A model generated the notes under the pieces. It searched no databases and was not told where the DNA came from. It worked only from the letters and a program-made list of their open reading frames with translations. Both the position numbers and the translations under genes were made by a program. From Tamarix chinensis (lineage: Eukaryota; Streptophyta; Magnoliopsida; Caryophyllales; Tamaricaceae), in contig CM060177.1 of NCBI GenBank assembly GCA_030549775.1, positions 61,878,638 to 61,942,637 on the forward strand: a DNA stretch of 64,000 bases, given 5' to 3'. Of the stretch, positions 1 through 11,158 are shown piece by piece. Within the stretch, counting starts at the first letter, position 1. Every line of letters begins with the position of its first letter.

Positions 1-1545
1 TTTAAATTATTTTATATCCACTACTGTTTTGGATAGGACAACTATGTTACCTTATGATAGCACAAAGACTTTTGTTGTGTTCCCATATAGGGATAGAATT
101 TCATATACTTAGCTGTATAGAGATATGGGCTTAGTCATTAATAAAGTTATACTTTTGGTACATCTCATAGAGCTTGAACTTTATAACTATGATGTAATAA
201 TTAAAATAGAAATGCTTTTGAGACATTAGGTTATATTTGATTGCATAGAGGAGTGTATGGTTCTCAAGGGTAATGTAAGTCTAGGCTCATAGTGACGATG
301 GTGTATGCAATCATAATTTGTACGTTAATAAAAATGGGTACCCATTCTACTTATGTAGTGTTTAGGATTTGAGTGTTAAGGAGCCATCAATTCAAGATAT
401 CATAGTGATATGAGATTTCCCAAACTTGTTTCTAGATGAGATTCTCGGTATGCTACTAGCGTGAGAGATATAATTCATGATAGACCTTTTACTAGGGACA
501 GAAATTTTGTCAAAGGTTTCTTAATGCTTAGCAAAGATAGAGATGAAAGATTTGCGCACTCAGATGGGGAGTTATTAGAGTAAGGGTACGTTACATACAT
601 TTTATCACTATGGTGAGCACCAATCCTTTTTGTGAGGAAGAAGGACAGCGGGTTAAGACTCTATGTTGATTACTAATGATTAAACTAGGTTACGATGAAG
701 AATCATTATCATTTGCCTCAGATCAATGACCTTTATATTAGCTGCATGGGCTATAGTATTTTTTAAGATTGATATCATATTAAGCTATTATTAGTTGTGG
801 ATTGCTAGGAGGGACATACCAAAGATAGGCTTTAGGACTAGGTATGGCCATTATGAGTTTGTTGTGATGTCCTTTCGACTCACAGATGTGCCAACAGTGT
901 TCATGACTCTTATGAACAACAATTTTTTAGCAATGCCTTAGTTAGTTCAGTATAGCATTCGACGGTGATATACTTGAGGACTAGTGAGGAGCACGAGTAG
1001 CATCTAAGATATACATTAGCATTATTGAGGACAAATTAGTTATATGTTAAGCTCTCCAAGTTTGATTCTTGGCTATATGAGGTAGATTTTCTTGGAAATG
1101 TAATCTCAAAAGATGGTGTGTTAGTTGATACTTCAAATATCCGAGTAGTATTAGAGTGGTCAACATAGAGAACTATGAGCGAGATACATAGTTTTCTTAG
1201 TTTAGTAGGCTATTATAGATGTTTTGTCTGGGATTTCTCTTGGATTGTTCATCCTTTAACTACATTTTTTAATAAGTTAACATGGTTTCATGAGTATGAT
1301 TAATGCGCTAATGCTTTTGAGGAGCTCAAGAGGAGATTGACTTTATCTCTGGTGCTTACCTTTCCATTTGGTAGAGAGGGATTTGAGGTATATATATATG
1401 CATACTCATATTTGGAGTTGCATGTTAATGCATAATGGAAGGGTAGTGGCATATGTTTCTCTCTAATTGAAGAAGCATGAGAAAAAAATTTATCCCTTGT
1501 AGTGGAGGCATTCAAGGTGTGGTAGGTGAGGTATCTTATTACAAT
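1..1545 (+). pseudogene. Degenerate Ty3/gypsy pol (Del/Tekay-like): protease end, RT, RNase H
   Basis: Stop-riddled remains of a retrotransposon polyprotein that once copied RNA into DNA. About 150-270 reads like the end of the aspartic protease (HLIELELYNYDVII). About 400-600 is the linker to RT (FTID-like and GTEILSK-like text). At 630-690 comes APILFVRKKDSGLRL, a hallmark of gypsy RT, then at about 820-890 [18 protein letters not shown]. The catalytic box near 940-960 is damaged (FDGD-like instead of FxDD). The RT thumb (LYVKLSKFDSWLYEVDFLG) lies at 1040-1100 and the RNase H start (FEELKRRLTLSLVLTFP) at 1315-1365. Integrase is not seen; the coding match fades after about 1545. Family level is secure; the lineage call is tentative. 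Confidence 0.8.
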
Positions 1546-2490
1546 TACCCTTGATTTAATTTAACCATGTTTGGTAGGTATTGTATCCCAATTTGTGTTA
1601 GTATTCACAACATGTGCATTAGATGTGTGGTGGGAGAAGTGTCCCTGGAGAAAAGCCAGTTTGATGTATCCATACCCTATGTGTTGAGTACGGTATCCCA
1701 TTGTTTGTGTATGTTGCAATGAATTTTTTTCATGGGAGAGAACTAGGTATGGTCGACCAGATTATCTTAATAACTAAAACATATGTAGTCACTAAGGGAA
1801 GATTTATAATATGGTTTACATCATGTCATTCTAGTATACGATCTATCTTATTATTCTTCCATGATTTCCATGCAATTATGCTATGTTATATTGCTATCAC
1901 AAGCATAAGTGTTATACTATGGTAGTATCACCATGCTACTAAGTGACTTTAATGTGTAGCATGTGACCTTACCATTATTTAGGTAGTTTGTTTTACTTAT
2001 ACTCCATCGTACTGATATTACATATGTGTGTCACTATAATGATTTGGCTTTTGGTCTATTGAGCGGGGGTTGATTTATAGGGTTACAATTCTTAGCTAAA
2101 ATAAGTTGCATATGATGTCATAAGTCAATAGCTAGCCATTATTTAAGCTTTAAGAATTACATTTCCATTTAGTTAAAATTTAGGCCAACAAGTTAGATGT
2201 TTTTTCTCCATTGTTATGTCAAGTTTTTTTTATTATTCAAACTATTTCCTTTGATTATTATATTTGGATTTTGTAAACTTTCTCTCTTCTATCTATATTA
2301 TCATCTTCATCAATGTAATCACTAGTATTATTAGACTATTAGTAGAGCATGCACCTTTTGTTTGTTGTTCCATTTTCCATTGTATCGCACATGAGTTAGG
2401 TAGTGATCACACTTCTCTTATAGTTGAAGTGGCAATAAAGTTTCCTCATTTTTGTTTTATAATGCTTCCACATTGTTTTTAAAACAAAAT
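1546..2490. other. AT-rich stretch without a recognised gene
   Basis: No protein similarity recognised on either strand. Small open frames here lack any family motif. It lies between a gypsy pol remnant and an LTR-like end, so it may be a decayed LTR, but only the last bases support that. Confidence 0.4.
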
Positions 2491-2505
2491 TGAGGGGGTG
2501 TTACA
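2491..2505 (+). repeat. LTR 3'-end-like terminus (GGGGGTGTTACA)
   Basis: The bases ending at 2505 read GAGGGGGTGTTACA. The same terminus closes the long LTRs at 11644, 31922 and 56265. The preceding stretch (GCTTCCAC, then AAAACAAAATT) also resembles the bases before those ends. The 5' boundary of this LTR could not be placed, and no primer-binding site follows. Confidence 0.45.
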
Positions 2506-2509
2506 CTTG

Positions 2510-4965
2510 CCATCTCCCATTGATCTATAGTAGTGAGGAGGATTCGATCATCCTAGAAGAATAGATTTGGCATAGAGATAGGATTTTTGAGGCATTCGAT
2601 TATCTAAAATATAGGAAGGCGAGTATAGAAACCCTTTTTCTTTAAAAAGTGAGCAAGCATTAATCTAAGGGAAGGGGAGACAAGAGGCATAGAGCTTTGA
2701 GAGTAGGATTTAGCCCTGAGGAGGAGGACCTTCAAGGCATTAGTAGAGGGGAAGGTCTAGTTTGAGGTCAGGGACTACCAAGGGAATTCCTCTGTAGATG
2801 TTGTGGCAAGAACCATTCAAGTTAAGACAATAGATGCAGACTTATGGGTTATAGGATGTGTGGTAGGATGGGCCACCGTGCCATTGAGTGCTAGAGGTAA
2901 TGGAGCTTCTTGTAACCCCAAAGCTAGTAGTTCCAATAGAGGGGCCCATTGATTCCCCATAGTAGACCTCACCCCAATAGATCTAGAAGAGAGCACTTTC
3001 CCTAACTAGTGCACAAGGCTAGGAGTTTAAAGAAAGGACATAGGGACTACGACCTTTTCCTCAAAGAGGTGGTTAGACTTAGAGCTCCAAAGGTTATTGA
3101 GGGTGCTATCAAGGAGGCCAATAAGGTAGGTGCCTAAAATTTACCAACTAGGCAGAGGCTGATAGGAACCTGGACATAGTTACAGTATATTTACAATTAT
3201 CTACTTATCGATAAATGCTTTATTTGATTTGGGTGCCTCCTTATCATTCATGTCCACTACTTTTGTTGCTATAGTTGAACTGTCACCATCTACTAGTTTA
3301 GTGATATCTGTGATGCTAAATTTAGGGGATAGGATGAACTGCACAAAACTCTATAGATATGTGGCCTTAGTATTAGGCAGGGTAGACTTCTTAGTGGACT
3401 TTGTTGGTATAGAATTGCAGGACTTAGACATCATATTGGGGATGTAAATGCTTAGTACATACTGTATGGTTATTGACTACACTTAAGAGTGTGTGGTGCT
3501 ATGAGACCAGACAGGTACTAGGGTTTCTTACTAAAAGAATAAACCCAAGCTCACTACCAAGGTGGTGTCTATAGTCACATTGTACTCCATAGTCAAGAAA
3601 GGGCACCCGTTTTACTTGTATATTATGCAAGAACTGAAAAAGGATTCAACAACCTTAGGTAAGATTCTAGTGGTTAGAGACTATCTTGATGCGTTCCCAA
3701 AGGAGATAATAAGTATGCCCCTAGTGCGCAAACTTAACTTCACCATCGATCTAGTACTAGAGGAAAAACCAATGTCAAGAGCACCCTACAGGATGGAACT
3801 AGTTGAATTGAAAGAACATAAGACTTAGCTAGAAGGCTTACTAGAACATGGGTATATCTGACCAAGTGTGTCACCATGGGGAGCACCCATCTTGTTTGTA
3901 AAGAAAAAAGATAATAGCTTCTATCTTGCAATGATTACTGTTGTTTGATCCACTTGACAGTGAAAAAATGATATCCATTATTGAGGATAGATGACCTCTT
4001 CAATTAGCTACGGGGTGCCATAGTCTTTTCTTAGGTCGACTTGAGGTCTGGATACCACCAATTGTGCATAGTATTTGATGATATCTTGAATACCACATTC
4101 TAAACTTAGTATGAACAATACAAGTTCACAGTGATGCCTTTTTAGCTTGCCAATGGTCCTACAGTTTTTATGGAATTGATGAAAAGGATATTTAAACCAT
4201 TCCTTAACCAATTCATGGTGGTATTCATCGATGACATCCTAGTGTACTCCTAAGGAAATAAAGAGCATGAGAAGCACCTCTGTATAATTCTATCACTCTT
4301 ATGTGAGCATCATCTGTATACAAAGTTTTCCAAGTGTGAGTTCTGGATTCCTAAAGAATATTTTCTTGGGTACATAGTGTTGGCTGGGGGAGTAGCTGTT
4401 GACCAGGTGATGATAGTGGCAGTCATAGAATAGAAGCCCCCTACGAACATACCAGAGGTTTGTAGCTTCTTGGATCTAGGTGGATATTACCATTGCTTCG
4501 TGCAAATATTTTGAAGGATTTTCCATCCTCTAACCAACATTTTGAAGAAGACCACCAGGTTGTGATGGGAGGAGTCATGTCATGAGGCATTCCAGAAGCT
4601 AAAGAGAAGTTGATCACAACACCTGTGTTGACTCTACTAGAGGGTTCTAAGGGTTTTGAGGTTTATAGTTATGCATCCTAGAAAGGGTTAAGGTGTGTAC
4701 TAATGTAGAATGCTAAAGTGGTCACTTACGCCTTCCATCAATTAATGTAGCATAAGAAAAACTTTCCGACTCATGATCTAGAGCTAGCCACAATAGTTTT
4801 ACGTTGAATATCTAGAGGCACTACCTTTATGGAATTAAGTATAAGTACTCACTTATCACAAGAGCCTCAAAGATATCTTCACTTAGAAGGAACTGAACAT
4901 GAGGCAAAGGAGGTGGCTAGAGCTGATAAAGGATTATGTTATAAGGAAGCTCGTACTATCATACA
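2510..4965 (+). pseudogene. Degenerate Ty3/gypsy gag-pol: zinc knuckles, protease, RT, RNase H
   Basis: A second plus-strand Del-like element in collinear order. At 2793-2891 there is a paired zinc-knuckle signature (CRCCGKNH, then CGRMGHRAIEC) of gag. At 3200-3450 is the protease, with DLGAS in place of the usual DSGAT/S and an end of LDIILGM. The linker (LNFTIDLVLEEKP, APYRMELVELKE) is at 3730-3815. RT follows with SVSPWGAPILFVKKKD (about 3865-3915), SGYHQL, and an intact catalytic FIDD at 4224-4235. RNase H runs about 4560-4965 and needs a frameshift near 4870 to reach LNMRQRRWLELIKDY. Many stops interrupt it. No integrase or flanking LTR pair is visible. Confidence 0.85.
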
Positions 4966-5408
4966 TTCAGTATTAGGGATCCACATTTTACATTCATGTT
5001 TAGATTTGTATTTCATCTACATCTTTTGGGCATCTAGGTTATGATCTATGGAATTTTTACTTTGGAGTATAGAGCTACCATTTTGTGGTATGCCTATTAA
5101 CTTTGATCTCTAGGTATGCCCGATGCATTGAGACATACTTATTATAAAATTATTGAAAATATGTATTATCATTTTGGAGGAAGACATTCATGAATATATG
5201 AATTGATGCTATTTTACATTATAGATTTGGTAAACATTGGAACACACAACTATGTATGTGGGTTGGAACAAAACCACAAGAATTATAAATAAAATAGTGA
5301 AATTTTAATAATGGTTAAAAGCATAATTAAAACTTGTTTTAATAAAAGTTTTAAGAAGAAACATAATTAAATCCTTAAATAATTATTCTATATATTGTTT
5401 TTAATAAT
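4966..5408. other. AT-rich stretch, nothing identified
   Basis: No coding motif, LTR end or RNA gene recognised. It follows the RNase H remnant where an integrase would be expected, but no integrase motif (H2C2 or D-D-E) can be read in any frame. Confidence 0.4.
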
Positions 5409-5780
5409 AGTTTTTACATAGAAGCCATTATTAAAATTTTCATTTCATGCTCATTTAATCCTAATTAGGATTTACTAAATGTGTAATCAATGACCGAAAC
5501 CCTAAATTAGTTTTTTTAACAATAGTTTTATGTAGAAACTTTTATTAAAAGTTGCATTTAATGCTAATTTTATCCTAATCAGGGTTTAATAAATGCATAA
5601 TCAATGATTAAAACCCTAAATTGGTTTTGTTTTAACCATAATTTTTTGTAGAAACTATCGTTAAAATTGTTTTATAAATGCTTAATTATTGATTAAAACC
5701 CTAAATTAGTGATGTTTTAAAAACATTTTTTTATGTAAAAACTATTATTAAAATGCTATTTTACCCAATATTAGCGTGTT
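5409..5780 (+). repeat. Tandem repeat, period about 116 bp, 3 to 4 units
   Basis: Units begin near 5409, 5524, 5641 and 5725. Each has a T-run, GTAGAAACT-like text with TATTAAAA, then AAATGC and AACCCTAAATT. The third unit is shortened to about 84 bp. The repeated AAAACTATTATTAAAA text continues to about 5900, as in subterminal repeats of some DNA transposons. Confidence 0.7.
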
Positions 5781-5912
5781 TTTTTTTTGAGATTTTTTAT
5801 GATAGTTTTAAACTCTTATTAAAGCTTTAATAATGGTTGATTCAATTACAGTTCAAAACAATTATCAAAACTATAAGAAAAACTATTATTAAAAACCCTT
5901 TCTAGGGTAGTG
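5781..5912. mobile_element. Possible CACTA-type transposon end
   Basis: The repeat-rich block stops at GTAGTG (5907-5912), the reverse complement of CACTAC, which is the terminus of CACTA transposons. Immediately afterwards gypsy coding text resumes (reading L-G-x-P-W from 5913). No matching CACTA start was found upstream and the three-base target duplication could not be checked, so this is weak. Confidence 0.25.
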
Positions 5913-6104
5913 TTAGGTACACCATGGTAGTTTGGCAGAAATGCTATTCATATTAGTATTACTAATGAGTGTCTATTTGAGAAGGATAAAAAGAAGCATA
6001 AAATTACACCTTATTAAAATTATAAGGAAAACATAGTTAAGAATAACAAGAGATTATTCTTTTATAAAAGGGCTATGGTTAAATGTATTCAAGAAGAAGG
6101 GGGT
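5913..6104 (+). pseudogene. Gypsy pol fragment upstream of solo LTR (continues at 11650)
   Basis: Reads LGTPW, a stop, FGRNAIHISITNE, matching the LLGRPWQFDR motif that ends the protease region in one group of gypsy elements. The text then runs into a lysine-rich linker and stops at 6104, where a solo LTR begins. Joining 6104 to 11650 restores protein similarity (with a one-base frame change), so 5913-6104 and 11650-14045 are two halves of one element. Confidence 0.7.
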
Positions 6105-6512
6105 TGTAATATCCCAAAATCCTAATTTCCAAAATTATGGCCAAATAAGGAATTATTAGGAAAATTAATTATATAAATTCATTTATTAAAATGTAGGGAG
6201 TTAATTAAGGTAGATTAAGAGGAAAATAATAAAGAATTTAATTGGAAGAAAATTTGGGTATTTTTCCTAATTAGCATGGAAGTTAATGACAACTTATCCA
6301 AAATAGCCTAACTAATTTAAAAATGGATTTAATTATTATAATTAAAATAATTATTATTACAATTAAATATCTAAATTAATTATATAAATAAATAAGGACC
6401 AAATGCCCCCAACCCAACCACTTTAGCATTTTCCATTTTCCATTTTCCCTTTTTATCCTTTCTTTTCTTTTTCCTTCTTCCTCCTTTATTTCTTTTTCTT
6501 CTTCTCACCCCC

Positions 6513-7156
6513 CCACGGCTGGGCCAGCCCACCGGCCCAAAACCTCCTCCCCTCCCCCGTCTCGCGTACAGGCCCCCGCGTCTGGCCTTCCTTCTTTTCC
6601 CTTCCCGCGGCCCAGCGTCGCGCGACGCCAACTGTTACGCGTTCCATACGCCGCGTTTTACAATTATAACTGCCGAAACGCCGCGCCACAATTAATGGCC
6701 TTATAGCCGTTGCCAAACGGGCAACGCGACGCGGCGCTTTGTCGCCCATAACGTCGAAACGTCACGTTTGACTTGCGGATTAAATAAACCACGCCGAACC
6801 GGCCGGTTCCCTTCCTCTTTCTTTTCCCTGGACCACCGGTCCACCCTACCTGTCTTCTTCTTCTTCGACCTGCCCCCCCGACCTGCAAATCGACCTGCAA
6901 GTCGATTTCGCCGGCAGCCACCAGCACGATCGTCCTTCCCTGCCTCTCTCCCGTCGCTTTCTTTCTTTTTTCGACCCGACCAAGTCCCTCTCTCCCCTTC
7001 CCGCGTGCCCCTCCCTTTCCCTTTTCTTCTCCCCTTCCCCGACCTAGCCTGCCATGGCAGGACCTGCACCGCTTGCCATCGGCCGGCCACCTGCACCCCT
7101 GCCCCGCACGCCTCCTTCTCCCTTCGTCGTTTTCCTCCCCCCTTAGCCTATAAATA
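6513..7156 (+). promoter_or_regulatory. GC-rich U3 promoter with TATA box (LTR copy A)
   Basis: TATAAATA sits at 7149-7156 in the context GCCTATAAATACCCC. The same context occurs at 51581-51588 in copy E, and a TATAAACA version at 27959-27966 in copy B. Upstream, 6517-6541 has GGGCCAGCCCA and GGCCCA, which are site II-like (TGGGCY) motifs known to bind TCP factors in plant promoters; copies B and E have GGGCCAGCC at the matching place. That this drives Pol II transcription is inference. Confidence 0.55.
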
Positions 7157-7790
7157 CCCCCTCCCGAACGGCCACAGCAAGTCCTCCCGTTGGACCTTGC
7201 TGAAACTCTGTTCCGCCGCCGCCAGAACAGACGCCATGTCTGCCGCCTCCAGCCACCGCCGAAGCCACCTCTTCCCATCTTTATCATCCCTGCACTTCCC
7301 TCTACGAAACCAAGCCACCGGCACCCCTCCCCTTTCCCTGCACGTGCCGCCATAGCCGTGCAAAAGTCCTAACCTCAAACTACCACCTCCAGCCTTCGCC
7401 GCCCCTTACGCCGCCTCCCACCGCCAGCCCAGCCGCCACCAGGGCCTCTTCCACCCTCCAAAATTCCCAGCAGACCTCCCTCTACCCTTCCCTGCCTTCA
7501 ACTTCCCTTGCCTCCCTCTCCTCCTTCCTCCCCCTTCTTCCACCCCTCTCCACCACCCTCGGCCGCCGCCGTCGCCGCCGCGCGCCGCCACCCCTTGCCA
7601 CGCCACCACCCTCATTCCACTCCCCTTCACCTGCTGCTTCTCCCCCACCTCAAACTTCTCTTTTCCTCCTACCATCCAGCCCCACCTTGATCTTTTCCCT
7701 TCTCTTCCTCCTCTATCGCCGTCGCCGTCGCCGCCACGCGCCGCCGCCGGACCACCACCGACCCTAGGTGGTTATCCACTCATCCAAACC
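7157..7790 (+). other. GC-rich leader of LTR copy A (R/U5), non-coding
   Basis: C-rich plus strand with many CCGCC and CTTCC runs. Long open frames on both strands come from base composition: they are overlapping, low in complexity and not conserved as protein in copies B, D and E. A GCCGTCGCCGCCACGCGCCG stretch near 7718-7743 recurs almost identically in copy E near 52125-52148. Confidence 0.5.
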
Positions 7791-7839
7791 CTAATACCCC
7801 TTATATATAATTGCTACTATTTTCTACTAATATTAATAC

Positions 7840-7932
7840 TAATATACTTATTATTATTACTATTATCCTTATTATTATTACTTTTATTATTATTATTATT
7901 ATTATTATTGTTATCATTATTATTATTATTAC

Positions 7933-7963
<31 letters not shown>

Positions 7964-8030
7964 GTTATCATTATTATTATTATTACTTTTATTACTATTA
8001 TTATTATTATTATTATTATTGTTATTGTTA

Positions 8031-8070
<40 letters not shown>

Positions 8071-8110
8071 CATCATCATCATCATTATTACCATTATTAT
8101 TGTCTTCATT
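7840..8110 (+). repeat. (TTA)n microsatellite in LTR copy A
   Basis: Nearly pure TTA/ATT triplets with interruptions (ACTTTTA, GTTATCA), themselves repeated about every 65 bp. The same triplet lies at the same place in LTR copies B, D and E. Apparent long open frames of Ile or Leu are artefacts. Confidence 0.95.
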
Positions 8111-8639
8111 ATTAATGTTCTTATCTTCCTACTAATACTAACATCCCTTTTAAACCCTAACTTGTATTATACTTAACTTTGGTCTTATTTTATAATTATT
8201 GGTATTAACATTATTAATAATATTACTATTATTACTTCTATTATCCTTGCTAAGGTTATTATTGTGGTTGCTAAACCTTACTTGGTTGTATTATTGTTAT
8301 TATCATTACTACTAGGAGTATTATTATTATTATCGTTATTACTAGTTTTATTATTATTATTATCACTATTTTTCTATAGTTAGCATGAACGTTATTATTA
8401 TAAGAATAGGGCTAACGGGTCTAATAATATAAGTGTAACAATAGGTATTAAAAATAAACATATTTTGACTACTAATATTTAGTATACTAATTCTAAGGTA
8501 AAAACCCTAGTTTTTGTATAAAACCCTTTTTAGTAATAAAAACCCTAACCTTAAACTATAATGAGGGTTGATAGTAATTATAAGGGAAACTAATACTTAG
8601 CACTTTTCCCTTTTTATAGGTAATCCCGACCAAAGCCCT

Positions 8640-8690
8640 AAGGAGCTAGAGGAGCGTGCTCCAAGCCCGGTGCCTAGCTAGGTAAGGACG
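8640..8690 (+). promoter_or_regulatory. Conserved box ending in a 5' splice-site-like GTAAGG (copy A)
   Basis: Reads AGGAGCGTGCTCCAAGCCCGG then GCTAG/GTAAGG, with GT at 8682-8683. Copy B has GTGTGCTCCAAGACCGGTG then GG/GTAAGG (GT at 29296). Copy E has GCTTGAAGCCCAGTG then AG/GTAAGG (GT at 53599). The minus-strand copy D has the same box with a GCAAG donor. Conservation of this short box between otherwise diverged copies suggests function; splicing is inferred. Confidence 0.5.
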
Positions 8691-8957
8691 AAGCTAATGG
8701 CCTTGTGTTATGTGTGACATGGATGTGTTGAATGTTGTGTATGCCATGCTATGCCATGTATTATATGATTTGTGGATAACTTGTTTTATGTTTAGCGCAG
8801 CTTGGAGATTGAGGTATGTTGTTTGTGCTTCCATGACATGAGCATGACATTTATATGTATGATGTTTACGATGTATTATGCTATGGCCCTCTAGGACATG
8901 CATGTTAGGATAAATGGTAGTATGAGTTGGGAACCATCATGGGAGTCTTGAAGTTTG

Positions 8958-9790
8958 TATGATCGTATTAATGTTCTATGGCGGTACTAATGTTGCATGG
9001 TGGTGTTAAGGGTTGCATGGTGGTATTATAGTTGTAATGGTGGTATTAGGGTTCGCATGGTGGTGTTAGGGTTTGTATGATGGTGTTTGTGATTTTATGG
9101 TGGTATTAATGTTGTATGGTGGTATTATGGTTGTAACGGTGGTATTAGGGTTCGCATGGTGGTGTTAGGGTTTGTATGATGGTATTTATGATTTTGTGGT
9201 GGTATTAATGTTGTATGGTGGTATTAATGGTTGCATGGTGGTATTCATGATTGCACGGTGGTATTAGGGTTTGTATAGTGGTATTATGGTTGGTATGGTG
9301 GTATTATGATTCGCATGGTGGTGTTAGGGTTTGTATGATGGTATTTGTGATTTTATGGTGGTATTAATGTTGTATGGTGGTATTATGGTTGTAACGGTGG
9401 TATTAGGGTTCGCATGGTGGTGTTAGGGTTTGTATGATGGTATTTATGATTTTGTGGTGGTATTAATGTTGTATGGTGGTATTAATGGTTGCATGGTGGT
9501 ATTCATGATTGCACGGTGGTATTAGGGTTTGTATAGTGATATTATGGTTGGTATGGTGGTATTATGATTCGCATGGTGGTGTTAGGGTTTGTATGATGGT
9601 ATTTATGATTTTGTGGTGGTATTAATGTTGTATGGTGGTATTAATGGTTGCATGGTGGTAATCATGATTGCACGGTGGTATTAGGGTTTGTATAGTGGTA
9701 TTATGGTTGGTATGGTGGTATTATGATTCGCATGGTGGTATTAGGGTTGTATGGTGGTATTAATGATTACATGGTGGTATTAATGGCCTA
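8958..9790 (+). repeat. Minisatellite GGTGGTATTAGGGTT (copy A)
   Basis: About 30 short variants of TGGTGGTATTAATGGTTGCA and TGGTGGTATTAGGGTTTG. Longer blocks repeat at about 258 bp (for example GTAACGGTGG at 9133 and 9391). It lies between the donor-like box and the hairpin array. Confidence 0.9.
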
Positions 9791-10359
9791 TGGAGTAGGG
9801 GGTTGAGAGTGAGAATTCACTTATATAAAGGATGAGTATGGGTTTTCTAAAGGAGGGAGGTTACTTGTTGAAGAAGTAAAGTGCTAGGGTTTGGTGCAGC
9901 CAACCAGGGTTGGCGTGGTCGATTAGGGTTTGAGTGGCCAACTAGGGTTTTGTTGGTCACATATGAACTTGGGAGATAAAGAAATACACTTGGGGAATTT
10001 CCTAATAAAGAATGAGGTGCGAGATAGAGAATAACGTAGCGTTTGGGTAAGTAAGAAAGAGATGGGCCACATAGGTCCGATTGGGGTATTTGAGGAGGAA
10101 CCCTAGAGGGATGAGAACATGCAGAGGCGATATCATATGTGTTGGGATGGCCTATATCCTTGGGGTTTGTGTCTTACTATATGCTACTTTACCTAAGTCT
10201 ACGGGGGATGGATGTCGGGTGTGAGAAGAGGTGCGAGTCTCAAAATATGGGACGGTCCCTCTGGAGGGGAAAGAGGTAGAGTATCAACCGCATGCATGTC
10301 AAGGGTGTGATGTGAATCAATAAGACACGGATAAGACATTAATTATGTAAAGCGAAAGA

Positions 10360-10525
10360 TTGTTGAGCCGAGCCCAGACCGGTCCACCGGCAAATAATAG
10401 TGGCCAGGAGCCGGGGTGCCCTAGAGATCGGTCCACCGGCAAATAATAGTGGTCAGGAGCGTTCTGCCCTGAGTGTATACTTTCGGTCCACCGGCTATAA
10501 TAGTGGGGGATTTCGTGCTCGACAA
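10360..10525 (+). other. Hairpin domain 1 of LTR copy A
   Basis: Outer stem TTGTTGAGC (10360-10368) pairs with GCTCGACAA (10517-10525), one G-T pair. Inside are three GGTCCACCGGC units, each followed by AATAGTGG. The CCAC of each unit can pair with its GTGG. Spacers read CCAGGAGCCGGGGTGCCCTAG and TCAGGAGCGTTCTGCCCTGA. The latter forms a TCAGG/CCTGA hairpin. Confidence 0.7.
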
Positions 10526-10581
10526 ACCGAAGTAAGTAAGTTAAACCATTGGGAAATACACTAAGTACTTACAGCGAAACA

Positions 10582-10748
10582 TCATGTGATTCGGGGCCAG
10601 ACCGGTCCACCGGCAAATAATAGTGGCCAGGAGCAATTTGCCCTGGAGACCGGTCCACCGGCAAATAATAGTGGTCAGGAGCGTTCTGCCCTGAGTATAT
10701 ACCTTCCGGTCCACCGGCTATAATAGTGGGGTTCCCGCAATCACATGA
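10582..10748 (+). other. Hairpin domain 2 of LTR copy A
   Basis: Outer stem TCATGTGATT (10582-10591) pairs fully with AATCACATGA (10739-10748). It is extended by CGGG and CCCG. Three GGTCCACCGGC/AATAGTGG units lie inside, separated by a CCAGG...CCTGG spacer and a TCAGG...CCTGA spacer. The stem differs from domain 3 at two paired positions, and both sides changed. Confidence 0.8.
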
Positions 10749-10826
10749 ACTATTAAAGAATATGTGTGGATTGAACATGTTGTTAATGAAAATAAGGAAA
10801 ATACACTAAGTACTTACAGTGAAACA

Positions 10827-10992
10827 CCATGTGAGTCGGGGCCAGACCGATCCACCGGCAAATAATAGTGGCCAGGAGCATCTGCCCTGGAGACCGGTCC
10901 ACCGGCAAATAATAGTGGTCAGGAGCGTTCTGCCCTGAGTGTATACCTTCCGGTCCACCGGCTATAATAGTGGGGTTCCCGCACTCACATGG
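10827..10992 (+). other. Hairpin domain 3 of LTR copy A
   Basis: Outer stem CCATGTGAGT (10827-10836) pairs fully with ACTCACATGG (10983-10992), again extended by CGGG/CCCG. Same inner units and spacers as domain 2 (first unit is GATCCACCGGC). Each domain is preceded by AAGTACTTACAGTGAAACA-like text, giving a repeat period of about 240 bp. Confidence 0.8.
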
Positions 10993-11158
10993 ACCTCTAA
11001 AGAATATGCGTGAAATGGACATATTATTAATGAGGAAAGAATGAATCATCGGAACGTACTCAGGCCTTATCTTGTGTGTTATCGCACGTTGCTTATGTGA
11101 TTGTGCTATGTATCTATGTGGTATGAATGTATGCTTGGCCTTAGCGCACCAGCGCCCT

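Noticed and set aside
1701..2482. Two 72-74 codon open frames as small host genes
   Set aside because: Hydrophobic, AT-biased, no family motif, and they lie in what is probably a decayed LTR.
6380..7690. Long overlapping open frames on both strands, up to 229 codons
   Set aside because: They lie in a C-rich LTR block, overlap one another on both strands, are low in complexity and are not kept in copies B, D and E. The same applies to 33172-33866, 35577-36723, 40762-41181 and 51119-52067.
7801..8176. Open frames made of Ile or Leu only
   Set aside because: Translation of the TTA microsatellite.
8958..9790. CRISPR-like array
   Set aside because: Repeats are short, variable and without unique spacers of constant length; the setting is a plant LTR. 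The hairpin array at 10360-10992 was rejected as CRISPR for the same reasons.
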